The notes below the pieces were generated by a model. That model searched no databases, was not told where the DNA came from, and saw only the letters and a program-made list of their open reading frames with translations. Shown in pieces: positions 10,212 through 19,088 of a stretch of DNA of 64,000 nucleotides. The translations under genes and the position numbers were made by a program. Numbering within the stretch: position 1 is the stretch's first letter; each line of letters begins with the position of its first letter. This DNA is from Smithellaceae bacterium (GTDB lineage: Bacteria; Desulfobacterota; Syntrophia; Syntrophales; Smithellaceae), in NCBI GenBank assembly GCA_030690945.1, contig JAUYFM010000063.1, forward strand, positions 1-64,000. The letters run 5' to 3'.

Positions 10212-11282
10212 ATGTTCAATTTGCGCGGAAAGTCCTGTTTTTTTAACTATTTTACTTTACCGGTTCTGTGCGTCGCCCTGCTTGCTTTTTCCGGCTGCGC
10301 CACGAAAATCAAAGTCAACATGCTCCAGCCCGCACAATATCATGAGGCATCCCTGACCAAAGCCGTCGCCGTTCTGCCTTTTAGTGGTCCCGGTGGACGG
10401 GAATTTGCCGCCGAAATCGAAGGGGTTCTGGTAGGAATCGGCATTGATGACAAACAGTATTTCACGCTGGTTGACCGCGCCTCCATCGACAAATCCATCA
10501 GCGAAATGCAGTTTTCACAAAGTGGACTGGTGGATCAGAAAACAGCCGTTAAACTCGGCAAGATGATCGGCGCTCAGGGAATTTATACGGGTGTCGTCAC
10601 CCAAAACAACTATGATGACAGCCCTTATTCTGAAAGGCGTTCAACCTGCGTAAGATATGAACAGAAAAGAGACGACAAGGGAAAGACCTACCAGGGCGCG
10701 TGCATTCAATGGCGTTACTACAATGTCCGCTGTATGAAACGCGTCGCCAATTTTGCCGTTTCCCCCAAACTGGTCGATGTGACAACCGGCAGAATCCTTT
10801 ATTCCCGTAATCTTTCCGCCATGACCAATTCCACAGGCTGTGAGGATACGCGCCCTGTTCAAAGCGAAACGGTCCTTCTGGAACAAGCAAAAGACTCCGT
10901 CAGGAAAGAGTTTCGGCGCGATATTGCTCCTTACTATGTCACCAGAGAAATCCGGCTTATGGATTCCACCGATGGAATTACATCGAAGGAAGCCATCGAC
11001 AAGCTCAAACGAGGCATGGAATACGCAGATAAGGGTCGGATGGACAGTGCCTGCGAACTCTGGGGAGAAGCGCGCAATATCGCCGCCAACTCTCACGCCC
11101 TGCTGTATAATCTGGGCGTCTGCGCGGAAAGCCGCGGTGACCTGGATGCCGCTCTGTCCCTTTATAAACAGTCTGATCGAATACTGGGCAAGCCAGACGA
11201 TGATATTTCACTGGCCCTGGGCCGCGCCGGTGAAGCTATTAAGAATCGCAACAAGCTCAAGGAACAACTGGGCGGTAAATAA
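10212..11282 (+). CDS. CsgG-like lipoprotein with TPR-type C-terminus
   Basis: A 356-residue predicted lipoprotein: the signal sequence ends LLAFSGC and the cysteine would be lipidated. Residues about 45-150 (AVAVLPFSGPGGREFAAEIE, then FTLVDRASIDKSISEMQ, then LGKMIGAQGIYTGVV) fit the CsgG/curli-secretion fold, a periplasmic or outer-membrane assembly module. A cysteine-bearing insert (CVRYEQKR...CIQWRYYNVRC) lies in the middle. About 265-335 look like two TPR repeats (MDSACELWGEARNIA, GDLDAALSLYKQS). GGAGG precedes the ATG by 6 bases. With the preceding gene it suggests an envelope assembly or export complex of unknown cargo; no curlin-like gene is in the window. Confidence 0.65.
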   Translation: MFNLRGKSCFFNYFTLPVLCVALLAFSGCATKIKVNMLQPAQYHEASLTKAVAVLPFSGPGGREFAAEIEGVLVGIGIDDKQYFTLVDRASIDKSISEMQFSQSGLVDQKTAVKLGKMIGAQGIYTGVVTQNNYDDSPYSERRSTCVRYEQKRDDKGKTYQGACIQWRYYNVRCMKRVANFAVSPKLVDVTTGRILYSRNLSAMTNSTGCEDTRPVQSETVLLEQAKDSVRKEFRRDIAPYYVTREIRLMDSTDGITSKEAIDKLKRGMEYADKGRMDSACELWGEARNIAANSHALLYNLGVCAESRGDLDAALSLYKQSDRILGKPDDDISLALGRAGEAIKNRNKLKEQLGGK

Positions 11283-11317
11283 TTTCCCTGTTTTCGCCCT
11301 GTTCACCGGCATCTTAC

Positions 11318-12475
11318 CTAAAGACACAGCCCCAGTATTTTCTCAACCATCTCGGGCGTGACATTAAATTTTTCACCCAGCTTCACCATGCCATGCGCCT
11401 TGAGCTGTTCGACAACGACGGGGATTGTCTCGGCCGTAATGCCGTAATCGCAAAGTCTTGTTTTAACTTGCATGCTTTCAAAAAATGCCCTGGTTTTATC
11501 GATGGCTTTATCCACGCGGGCATCTTCATCGCCTTGGGATATGCCCCAGACACGCTCGGCATATTGAAGGAGCTTTTGTTTTTTATCGTCCTTACGGATT
11601 TTAAGCATGGCCGGTAACAAAACCGCCAGCGTTTTGGCGTGATCTAATCCATGCAATGCCGTCAATTCATGGCCTACCATGTGCGTCGCCCAGTCCTGGG
11701 GCACGCCCGCACTGATCAGACCATTCAGGCCCAGTGTGGCACACCACATCAGATTGGCACGAACGTCATAATTTTGCGGATCGGTAAGAGCTTTCGGCCC
11801 TTCTTCTATCAATGTCAAAAGCAATCCTTCAGCAAAACGGTCCTGGATTTTTCCCGACACCGGGTAGGTCAGGTATTGCTCGGTGATATGGACGAATGTA
11901 TCGACAACACCATTGCCGATCTGGCTTGCCGGCAATGTATATGTCTTTGTGGGATCCAGCACGGAAAATTTAGGAAACAACAGGGGATTCATAAAAGGCA
12001 ATTTAGTCTTGGTAGCAAGCCGGGTAATGACCGCCCCGCTGTTCATCTCGGAGCCGCTTGCCGGAAGTGTCAGTACTGTGCCGAAGGGGATGGCTTGGCG
12101 TACGCCGCGACCATACGATTTAACGATGTCCCAGGGCTCGCCTGCATAATTTGCTGCCGCAGCAATGAATTTTGTTCCATCAATCACAGAGCCGCCACCC
12201 ACCGCTAACAGGAAATCGATTTTTTGATTTCGCACCTTCTCTACGCATTGCATCAATGTTTCATAAGTGGGATTGGGCTCAATACCGGCAAATTCATCAA
12301 TATCATAGCCCTGCAACGCGGCCTTTACCTCATCGAGCACACCATTGCGCTTGACGCTGCCGCCGCCATAGATAATCAGAATCTTTGATTCTTTTGATAT
12401 TTCCTTGACGATATCTTTAATCGTCCCACTGCCAAAAATTATTTTTGTCGGGTTATAAAGAGTGAAATTATTCAT
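11318..12475 (-). CDS. iron-containing alcohol dehydrogenase (YqhD/BdhA type)
   Basis: NAD(P)-dependent group III alcohol dehydrogenase of 385 residues that reduces aldehydes or ketones. The nucleotide-binding part has YGGGSVKRNG (about 36-45) and VGGGSVIDGTKFIA (about 92-105); metal-site residues are in DTFVHITEQY and in WATHMVGHELTALHGLDHAKTLA (split histidines). AGGAGG lies just upstream of the ATG. It is a single gene. The YqhD/BdhA subgroup often acts on butyraldehyde or short aldehydes; the physiological substrate here is not readable. Confidence 0.88.
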   Translation of the reverse strand: MNNFTLYNPTKIIFGSGTIKDIVKEISKESKILIIYGGGSVKRNGVLDEVKAALQGYDIDEFAGIEPNPTYETLMQCVEKVRNQKIDFLLAVGGGSVIDGTKFIAAAANYAGEPWDIVKSYGRGVRQAIPFGTVLTLPASGSEMNSGAVITRLATKTKLPFMNPLLFPKFSVLDPTKTYTLPASQIGNGVVDTFVHITEQYLTYPVSGKIQDRFAEGLLLTLIEEGPKALTDPQNYDVRANLMWCATLGLNGLISAGVPQDWATHMVGHELTALHGLDHAKTLAVLLPAMLKIRKDDKKQKLLQYAERVWGISQGDEDARVDKAIDKTRAFFESMQVKTRLCDYGITAETIPVVVEQLKAHGMVKLGEKFNVTPEMVEKILGLCL

Positions 12476-12643
12476 ATTACCTCCTTTTTTATTTTATGAT
12501 CCGTAAACAATGAATATGTGTCTGGGAAGAACCATAAGAGAATTATTTTCACACGTCAATATAATAGTTTTGAGGGGCAAGGGGAGTGAAGTATGGTATG
12601 GGCTGTCTAAATTAGAAAATCAATAAATGCCGGGGACTGCTTT

Positions 12644-14500
12644 TTGAAAAAAATAACACTTCAACTTATATCCATACACATTAAGGACTCACCCCAGGCC
12701 GTCCCTCTCGCTGCGGCTTCACTTAAAGCGCAGCTCGATTCAGTGCCCTCCGACAGCCTGCGACTTGATGTGTCATTTCATGATTACACTGTCGATAACT
12801 CTGCCGATTTTATAGCAGAGGACATCTGTAGAAATATTCCGGATATGATCGGTTTCTCTACGTACCTGTGGAACAGGCATCTGGTACTTACAACCTGCCG
12901 TATCATAAAAGCGAAATTCCCGGCTGTAATACTCTTCGCCGGTGGCCCGGAAGCAACAGCACTTCCTTTAATACTGCTCGATTGCGCGCCCTTTGACTTT
13001 GTTATTAAAGGTGAGGGTGAGATCGTCCTGACAGAAGTAATCAACAGGCTGCTGAAAGGTGACACACTGGAAGACATACCCGGGGTCTTTTTAAAAGGTG
13101 CAAAGGCAAATCCCGGGAAAGACCAGCAGCCCGTCATGGACTTAAACGCCCTGCCCTCGCCTTTTCTTACGGGGACAATTGATCCATGCCAGTATTCCGG
13201 CCTGTTATGGGAACTCTCCCGCGGTTGTCCTTTTAAATGCGGTTTCTGTTTCGAATCACGGGGTGTGGCAGGCGTAAGGCAAATCTCTTTAGAACGTATC
13301 CGGAAAGAACTGGAGCTCTTCGAAGAAAAAAAAGTAACCCAGGTATTTGTACTGGACCCGACTTTTAACAGCGACATGAAGCGTGCAAAAAAAATTCTGC
13401 GCCTGATTCTTAAAACTGCGCCGCTGATTCATTTTACTTTTGAAATAAGAGCAGAGTTTATCGACAGTGAAATCGCGAAGCTCTTTGCCGGGATTCACTG
13501 CAGCCTCCAGGTTGGACTAGAGAGCGCTGTTCGCGAAGTCCTCGCCAATGTTAACAGAACACTCGACACCGTTAAATACGCTGAAAAAATAGCGCTGCTT
13601 AACTCGGCAGGCGCCATTTTCGGGCTTGACCTGATCTACGGACTCCCGGGCGATACGCCCGATGGATTCAAAGAGAGCCTGAATTATGCTCTGGGCTTGC
13701 AGCCGAACCATCTCGATATTTTCCCGCTGGCTGTTATACCGGGGACTGCACTCTATGATCAGGCAGAATCCTTCCTGCTGAACTCTCTCCAAGATGCCCC
13801 TTACACCCTTATCTCCTCGCCGGGTTTTTCAGGATCAGCAATGGCTGAAGCCGAACGGCTGAAAAATGCCTGTGAAATTTTTTACAACCGTGGGGGTGCT
13901 GCGGGCTGGATGTTCATGGCACTGGAGACCCTGAACCTTACCCCTTCTGACTTCCTTTCAGATTTTGCAGTGTATTTATCATCATGCGAAAAGCCTTTTG
14001 AGCTCACAAGAGGGGCGATTACGGTTATGCAATCTTCTTTTGTCAAGGAGCAGTTCGTCAGGCATAACCGAAAACATCTCTTCCCTGTGATGGAGGATAT
14101 TATAACCATTCACGGTGCGCTGAATCGTTCGCTTTATGCAGGGCCACTCGTTACGGCAGGGAGCAGCAAATTTAATGATGAAACGGTGTTCTGTTTATCA
14201 CCCGGAACTATTTCTCTTTCATTAAAATATAATTTCGATGAATTGATGACTGCCGGCGAACTTACATTTGAAGAATTCCTTGAGCACTATTCCACGAAGA
14301 AAACACACCTGGTTGTTTATAATTACGATGGCGCTGTTAAAACACTGACAATAGATCGCACTTTAAGCAGGCTGCTTTGCTCATTTACAGGTATCGCTTC
14401 ACTTAAGGAAGTCTGCGGAAAAGAAAATATAAAAGCCCGGAAGAAGGTTTATGAATTCCTTGAATTTGCAGTTAAAGAACAGATGATCCATGCTATTTAA
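12644..14500 (+). CDS. B12-binding-domain radical SAM protein
   Basis: Radical SAM enzyme of 618 residues: an N-terminal cobalamin-binding-like Rossmann domain (about 1-150, with AGGPEATALPLILLDCAPFDFVIKGEGE split over it), the Fe-S motif CPFKCGFC (about 195-202; CxxxCxxC), the TIM-barrel core (LQVGLES, IFGLDLIYGLPGDT) and a C-terminal extension of about 200 residues like the DUF4080 type. The start is TTG at 12644, chosen because GGGGA ends 7 bases upstream and no in-frame ATG fits. The last bases overlap the convergent MFS gene. The reaction is unknown; the family includes methyltransferases and ring-forming enzymes. Confidence 0.82.
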   Translation: MKKITLQLISIHIKDSPQAVPLAAASLKAQLDSVPSDSLRLDVSFHDYTVDNSADFIAEDICRNIPDMIGFSTYLWNRHLVLTTCRIIKAKFPAVILFAGGPEATALPLILLDCAPFDFVIKGEGEIVLTEVINRLLKGDTLEDIPGVFLKGAKANPGKDQQPVMDLNALPSPFLTGTIDPCQYSGLLWELSRGCPFKCGFCFESRGVAGVRQISLERIRKELELFEEKKVTQVFVLDPTFNSDMKRAKKILRLILKTAPLIHFTFEIRAEFIDSEIAKLFAGIHCSLQVGLESAVREVLANVNRTLDTVKYAEKIALLNSAGAIFGLDLIYGLPGDTPDGFKESLNYALGLQPNHLDIFPLAVIPGTALYDQAESFLLNSLQDAPYTLISSPGFSGSAMAEAERLKNACEIFYNRGGAAGWMFMALETLNLTPSDFLSDFAVYLSSCEKPFELTRGAITVMQSSFVKEQFVRHNRKHLFPVMEDIITIHGALNRSLYAGPLVTAGSSKFNDETVFCLSPGTISLSLKYNFDELMTAGELTFEEFLEHYSTKKTHLVVYNYDGAVKTLTIDRTLSRLLCSFTGIASLKEVCGKENIKARKKVYEFLEFAVKEQMIHAI

Positions 14501-15647
14501 AACGTCTCACAAAGAGCAAACTGGAAAATCCGGCACAAAGCAGGCCGCCCACAGACCAGACACCAATGCCGATGGCGGTGGGAGCGAGATAGAGCGTGGC
14601 GGCGCCTACGGCCGGACCGATAAAAAGGCCCACCCCGATCATCGCTTCATGAAAACCGGCATTGGAACCATGATTCTCCGTCACATTCATGGAATAATAG
14701 AGAGATGAGTAATAGATGAGCCCGATCGACAGGCCGAAGCCAACTTGCGCGACTAAAAGTAATCCGATCGATGGCGACATGAGCAATCCGAAAAAGCAGA
14801 CGATCATCAGCAGAAAAGACCCCGCCAGCCACCAAAAACGGTAATGCCAACCCGTCCATCGCCAAAAGGCCGCAAAAGCAGCCAGCCGGGCAAACATCCA
14901 GAGGGAACAGACAATGCCCGCCATGCCCGTTGAGAGGGAAAGTTTTTCCGCAATCGAGGGAATCAATGGAATGATGGTGTTGATCGCAACATAGGAAAAA
15001 GGGTTGGCGATCCAGGCCATCCGCAAGAACCTTTTGGTGTCAGCCGGAGAGACCGCCGGGGTCAGGTTCTCCTCATCACATGGACGATCCTTTTCTTTTT
15101 TCAACAATCTTGCGGCGCACGGCAGTAGGGCAAGCTCGACCGCCATAAGCCCAAGGGGAAGCCAAAACACACTGGCCATGCCCAATTTCTCAATCAGGAT
15201 ACCCGCTGTGAAGTATCCTACCGCGCTACCTGCAGCCCAAGTGACATTATAAATGCCGACCATCTTCGCAAGCTTCGCGCCAGACCTCTCACTGATCAGC
15301 GTTTCCAGCGCCGGCCAGATAAAACAAACCCCCACTGTCCACAAACAAAATACCATGATCTGCGCAGTCGCGGTAGTAAATACCATGCCCAGGGTAAGCG
15401 ACAAAATGATACCGCAGCAGCCTATGTAAAGCATTCTGATGCACCCGTAGCGCTGGGCCAATTTGCCGCCCTGCCAGGCTGCGATAATATAGACAAAGCC
15501 GCCGAGTGCCGCCGTCAGCAGATTCTCCACCTCACCGAAATCGAATGTGCTCCTAAGGTAAAAAAAGAGGAAATTGGAATAGTAAACGGCGGCGTAACAA
15601 TTGATGAACTCGATGAGATAAAATAAGGCCTTTGCCGGACTGATCAT
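14493..15647 (-). CDS. MFS transporter
   Basis: Major facilitator superfamily membrane transporter, about 384 residues with roughly 12 hydrophobic helices. The conserved loop between helices 2 and 3 is present in altered form (GGKLAQRYGCIRML). The second half begins after a short charged loop (LKKEKDRPCDEENLTP). The ATG at 15647 is preferred over a TTG two codons upstream because GAAAG lies 6 bases before it. It converges with the radical SAM gene and shares 8 bases with it. Substrate unknown. Confidence 0.82.
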   Translation of the reverse strand: MISPAKALFYLIEFINCYAAVYYSNFLFFYLRSTFDFGEVENLLTAALGGFVYIIAAWQGGKLAQRYGCIRMLYIGCCGIILSLTLGMVFTTATAQIMVFCLWTVGVCFIWPALETLISERSGAKLAKMVGIYNVTWAAGSAVGYFTAGILIEKLGMASVFWLPLGLMAVELALLPCAARLLKKEKDRPCDEENLTPAVSPADTKRFLRMAWIANPFSYVAINTIIPLIPSIAEKLSLSTGMAGIVCSLWMFARLAAFAAFWRWTGWHYRFWWLAGSFLLMIVCFFGLLMSPSIGLLLVAQVGFGLSIGLIYYSSLYYSMNVTENHGSNAGFHEAMIGVGLFIGPAVGAATLYLAPTAIGIGVWSVGGLLCAGFSSLLFVRRFK

Positions 15648-15803
15648 TATCAACTTTCAAAAATAATTAGGCCAGCAGGTCTTGAGCACGATTTGCATTG
15701 CTCCCGCTAATTAACAGGGCGCTGTTATCCCTGATTACAAAGGTCGCGACCGATTCTTTGTACATCTGGCCATCGGTGCGGTTACCAAATTAGCCCCATT
15801 TTT

Positions 15804-16118
15804 TTAAGCCGCTTTTAGAGGCTGAATTCTCTTTATTTCAGATTGATGCGATTGCTGCGCGTCCCAGAGATCAGAGGCGCGTTGTGCGTTTAGCCAAAAT
15901 TCAGCCGTATTACCGAACAAACGGCTCAGACGCAGCGCCATGAGTGGCATTAGCGCGCGGCTCTCCCTTAACAATTCATTCACTGTTTGACGTGAAACAC
16001 CAAGCGCTTTGGCAAGACCGGCAACATTGAGATTATAATCAGGCATAAAATCTTCTCTTAGTATTTCACCCGGATGCGTTGGCTTTACTTTTCTTTTCCC
16101 ATTATATTTTATACTCAT
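15804..16118 (-). CDS. higA: HigA-family antitoxin
   Basis: The 104-residue helix-turn-helix protein has the HigA signature: THPGEILREDF near the N-terminus, the XRE helix-turn-helix LAKALGVSRQTVNELLRESR (about 36-55) and FWLNAQRASDLW. It neutralises the HigB RNase and represses the operon. It lies 14 bases after higB (toxin first, the usual HigBA order), with AGAGG before the ATG. The 15648-15803 gap holds a 40-codon open frame (15667-15790, minus) with no recognisable family. Confidence 0.9.
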   Translation of the reverse strand: MSIKYNGKRKVKPTHPGEILREDFMPDYNLNVAGLAKALGVSRQTVNELLRESRALMPLMALRLSRLFGNTAEFWLNAQRASDLWDAQQSHQSEIKRIQPLKAA

Positions 16119-16132
16119 ATTGCTACCTCTTT

Positions 16133-16414
16133 TTAATGATAATCAACTATTTCAACATCGCATGCATCACCGTCAATAAACCTGAAACATATCCTCCATT
16201 GGTCATTGATTGCTATTGCATATTGACCTGTCCTGTCATCCTTTAACGAATGCAGATGATTACTCGGCGGCACTTTTAAATCTTCGAGGCACGTTGCCAA
16301 ATCTATATATTCAAGACGCCTTACCGCTCTTTTAAGAATATCCGGCTGAAATTTCTTCGATTTACCGGTAACGAACAAATCATGCGTATGTTTATCGGCA
16401 AATGTTTTTATCAT
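16133..16414 (-). CDS. higB: HigB-family toxin
   Basis: RelE/HigB superfamily ribosome-dependent mRNA endonuclease of 93 residues. The family features are IKTFADKHTHDLF at the start, a helical middle (RAVRRLEYIDLATCLEDL) and the C-terminal sheet QYAIAINDQWRICFRF...DVEIVDYH with the conserved arginine, tryptophan and terminal histidine. It is transcribed first in the higBA pair from the promoter at 16421-16449. Confidence 0.9.
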   Translation of the reverse strand: MIKTFADKHTHDLFVTGKSKKFQPDILKRAVRRLEYIDLATCLEDLKVPPSNHLHSLKDDRTGQYAIAINDQWRICFRFIDGDACDVEIVDYH

Positions 16415-16420
16415 GGGTGG

Positions 16421-16449
16421 TGTGTAACGAGTTGCGTGACAATTGTCAA
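16421..16449 (-). promoter_or_regulatory. higBA promoter with overlapping operator palindrome
   Basis: On the minus strand TTGACA (16444-16449), a 17-base spacer and TACACA (16421-16426) lie directly upstream of higB. The perfect palindrome TGACAATTGTCA (16437-16448) overlaps the -35 box, where HigA would be expected to bind and block transcription. Confidence 0.7.
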
Positions 16450-16577
16450 GAAAAATTTATTTGTGAAACTCCAATGCCGAAAGCGAAGCGCATAACCACC
16501 TGATACCCTGGCGGGCACGCGAGGTAGCACGAGGTCACTCGTCGGAATTGGTTAGTTGAACAATCCCGCAAAGCGGA

Positions 16578-16617
16578 GGGGATAATGCCCCTCAGCTTGT
16601 TTTGGGGTATTATCCCC
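16578..16617. repeat. hairpin repeat, 14-bp stem
   Basis: GGGGATAATGCCCC (16578-16591) pairs with GGGGTATTATCCCC (16604-16617) with one G-T mismatch around a 12-base loop. It is part of a 470-base gene-free stretch (16450-16922) that is made almost entirely of hairpins and REP-like units. Confidence 0.6.
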
Positions 16618-16658
16618 GTGATCTTATGGGAATTGGAAGAAGACCGCTATTCCCCTCT

Positions 16659-16685
16659 GTCATACCGGCGCAGGCCGGTATCCAG
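16659..16685. repeat. REP-like repeat, copy 1
   Basis: A 27-base unit of the common proteobacterial pattern GTCATACCGGCG then CAGGCCGGTATCCAG. A second copy is at 58165-58191 with compensating changes. A further hairpin with CCCAG arms follows at about 16713-16735. Confidence 0.65.
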
Positions 16686-16837
16686 AAAATAAACGAACTG
16701 GATTACCCAGTCGCGCTGGGTAATGACAAAAAAAGTATGTCACTCCCGCGAAGATGAGTCGGGCGAAGTGCCCTCTAGGGTAAATCCAGGAAGTTTAAAA
16801 ATAGTGGAGCCGGAGGCTCCCTGTAATAACGCGACCT

Positions 16838-16857
16838 CCCCCGGCTATAGCCGGGGG
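16838..16857. repeat. GC-rich hairpin at the end of the enoyl-CoA hydratase gene
   Basis: CCCCCGGC, the loop TATA and GCCGGGGG form a perfect 8-bp stem 65 bases beyond the minus-strand enoyl-CoA hydratase stop. It has no T-run, so it may stabilise the mRNA end rather than terminate. Confidence 0.5.
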
Positions 16858-16922
16858 ATTCCAAGTCGTGGGATTAAATGATTATTCGATTGTTCTCCAG
16901 GCGTAGGAACCGTTTAACGCGG

Positions 16923-17687
16923 TTATTTCTTCAGGTTGCGGAAATTGGGTTTTCGCTTCTCTATGAATGCCATCATGGCCTCGATACTCGCCGGACCGCC
17001 GGCCAGTCTGTCCATGGCCTCCCGCTCAATCTTCAGGGCAGTTTCGATACCCTCTTTATGCGCCATCTTGAGGCATCTTTTCGTTTCCAGCAAGGAAGTC
17101 AAGGGCCACTGCGCTATTTCAGCGGCTTTCGCCATCGCGTTTTGCATAAGCTCATCATCCTTGAACTTGCGGGAGGCTATTCCCACATCCAGTGCCTTAT
17201 CGGCGTCAATCCATTCCGTGGTAAAAAGGAGCTCAGCCGCTCGCTGTGGCCCGATGAGCACTTGTAACATATAGCTGCTTGCAAATTCAGGAGCCATACC
17301 CAGGCTATTGAAAGGAAGTCGCATGCGCAAACTTTCACCTACATAGAGCACATCGGTATGGAACAGAATGGTTGCGCCTCCACCGACGGCAACCCCTTTG
17401 GCCGCGCCAACAAGCGGTTTATCAAAGTCAACAACCGCACGTTCCGTAATTCTATAAGCTTGCAGGGCTCCGGGAACTCCGGCGTCCCGCAAGTCCTGTC
17501 CCGCCGAAAAATCACTACCCGCACCGGTAATGACGACTACATTAACATCATCATTTACACGGGCTGCATCCAGCTCTGCGGCAAAAGCCGTCCATTGTTC
17601 GACGTTGAACGAGTTCTTCTTCTCCGGGCGGTTCAATGTCAATAACAGGATACCATCATTTAACTCCTTTAAAACCGTATTGCTCAT
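16923..17687 (-). CDS. enoyl-CoA hydratase/isomerase family protein
   Basis: Crotonase-fold enzyme of 254 residues acting on enoyl-CoA esters. The oxyanion-hole segments are SAGQDLRDAG (about 60-69) and VGGGATILFHTDVLYVGES, and the LPFNSLGMAPEFASSYML segment carries one of the two usual acidic residues (the glutamate of PEFASS). That pattern is nearer to delta3-delta2 enoyl-CoA isomerase-like members than to the two-glutamate hydratases. Three ATGs lie in a row; I use the third (17687), since GAGG is about 7 bases before it. It is a lone gene; its role is probably beta-oxidation of unsaturated or branched acyl-CoA. Confidence 0.85.
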   Translation of the reverse strand: MSNTVLKELNDGILLLTLNRPEKKNSFNVEQWTAFAAELDAARVNDDVNVVVITGAGSDFSAGQDLRDAGVPGALQAYRITERAVVDFDKPLVGAAKGVAVGGGATILFHTDVLYVGESLRMRLPFNSLGMAPEFASSYMLQVLIGPQRAAELLFTTEWIDADKALDVGIASRKFKDDELMQNAMAKAAEIAQWPLTSLLETKRCLKMAHKEGIETALKIEREAMDRLAGGPASIEAMMAFIEKRKPNFRNLKK

Positions 17688-17810
17688 CATCATACCTCTC
17701 TTTTGTTTCATATATTCCAGGAGCTTTTGCCCCGGTAGTTGTGCAAATCGCGGTAAACATAAAATATTAGCCGGATGCAGGGGATATAATACTTAACTCA
17801 CCATTTTAAT

Positions 17811-17838
17811 CAAGATAATTAAGCGTCCCTCTGTTTCC
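17811..17838. repeat. dispersed short repeat (GCGTCCCTCTGTTT family), copy 1
   Basis: Shares AAGCGTCCCTCTGTTT with copies at 18024, 19052 and 20983. The gap 17688-18101 holds this, the next copy and no recognisable gene. Confidence 0.5.
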
Positions 17839-18023
17839 TTTTTCTGGCTCTCCCGCAGGTCTCATTATATCATTTACTGACGTAACTTTTCCTGCTATCC
17901 TTATTTCGCTTTTTGACCATCTGGGTGACTCCTGCTGTTTTTGGGTTATTGGCGTATCCCTTTATACAACAGGTCTCTCAGACGGTTCATTGAATATTAT
18001 GATCAGTCCGTATAAGATTCAGG

Positions 18024-18053
18024 CAATAAGCTAACAGCGTCCCTCTGTTCTCC
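18024..18053. repeat. dispersed short repeat (GCGTCCCTCTGTTT family), copy 2
   Basis: AATAAGCTAACAGCGTCCC then TCTGTTCTCC, 49 bases before the patatin start. It is the best-conserved form of the family. Confidence 0.55.
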
Positions 18054-18101
18054 TCGACATCGAAGGCGACGTCATAAACAAATACCGGAAGCTGGATTGA
18101 A

Positions 18102-18953
18102 ATGGATCGTACCGATTTTACATCCGTGGTCTTTGCAGGCGGCGGCTCCCGTTGCGCCTGGCAGGTTGGATTTTGGCAAGAGATTGCCCCTTTTCTGAAA
18201 AACGGGCCACGTGCGGTTGGCGCCGTCAGCGCCGGGGCAGCGATGGCCTGTTTTGTCTTTTCCGGCAATGCGTCAGCGGCCATGGCGTATTTCCAGGAAA
18301 TCACGGGGCGCAATCCAAAGAATTTTTATCCTGAAAATCTGTTCAAAGGCGTTCCCCTGTTTCCGCATCTGGAGATGTATCGCAATACACTCCTTACGGT
18401 GTTTGATTCTGATGCTTTGAAAAACCTTCACCAGGGGCCTGACATCCGGGTCTTGCTTACCCGTCCGCCGGTATGGGCGCGACCAACCATGGCGATCCTT
18501 CTGGGCTTTCTGTGTTACCAGATCGAGAAATCACTTCTTGCCCCGTTGCATCCGAGACTGGCCATAGCAATCGGATTCCGGCCGGAAATCGTGTCCGTCC
18601 GGAGCTGTACGACGCCGGAGATGCTGGCCGAACTGATTCTAGCTTCATCCTGCACGCCGCCGTTTACGCCCGTCCTTTACTGGAACGGCTCGGTCGCGCT
18701 CGACGGGGGACTGATCGATAACGTGCCCGATCGGGCCATTGATGATGTTGGCGGGAATACGCTCTTCCTTTTAACCCGCAGCTATCGCCATCAATCCCTT
18801 CCATCGAATCCGGAGCACACCTACATACAGCCTTCCCGGCCGATCACCATTTCCAAATGGGATTACACCAATCCCACCGGTCTTCTGGAGACCTATGAAC
18901 TAGGGAGGGAGGATGGAAAACGGTTCATACGATCCCGAATGGAGAGGCTGTGA
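18102..18953 (+). CDS. patatin-like phospholipase family protein
   Basis: Predicted serine lipid hydrolase of 283 residues with a Ser-Asp dyad. The glycine-rich oxyanion motif is FAGGGSRCAWQVG (about 11-23), the nucleophile elbow is GAVSAGAA (GxSxG, serine near 43) and the aspartate motif is ALDGGLIDNVP (DGG, about 203-213). The length and the order of motifs fit a complete bacterial patatin. No signal peptide is seen, so it is probably cytoplasmic. It is a single gene flanked by two copies of a short dispersed repeat. Substrate is not readable. Confidence 0.88.
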   Translation: MDRTDFTSVVFAGGGSRCAWQVGFWQEIAPFLKNGPRAVGAVSAGAAMACFVFSGNASAAMAYFQEITGRNPKNFYPENLFKGVPLFPHLEMYRNTLLTVFDSDALKNLHQGPDIRVLLTRPPVWARPTMAILLGFLCYQIEKSLLAPLHPRLAIAIGFRPEIVSVRSCTTPEMLAELILASSCTPPFTPVLYWNGSVALDGGLIDNVPDRAIDDVGGNTLFLLTRSYRHQSLPSNPEHTYIQPSRPITISKWDYTNPTGLLETYELGREDGKRFIRSRMERL

Positions 18954-19051
18954 AAACTTTTTCAGATGATTAGGGCCACATTGGGAACATCATAGGATGT
19001 CCCGATTGGGTTCCCATTTGAACTGGAATTCATCCATTTCCAGCCCGTCAA

Positions 19052-19080
19052 GGAATAAGTTAACAGCGGCCTTCTGTTTT
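19052..19080. repeat. dispersed short repeat (GCGTCCCTCTGTTT family), copy 3
   Basis: GGAATAAGTTAACAGCGGCC then TTCTGTTTT, just outside the stop of the amidohydrolase gene. Confidence 0.5.
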
Positions 19081-19088
19081 CTACTTCC

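Noticed and set aside
15667-15790. A 40-codon minus-strand frame between higA and the MFS gene (DGQMYKESVATFVIRDN)
   Set aside because: It has stops on both sides, no start or ribosome site and no family I recognise; mentioned only in the higA note.
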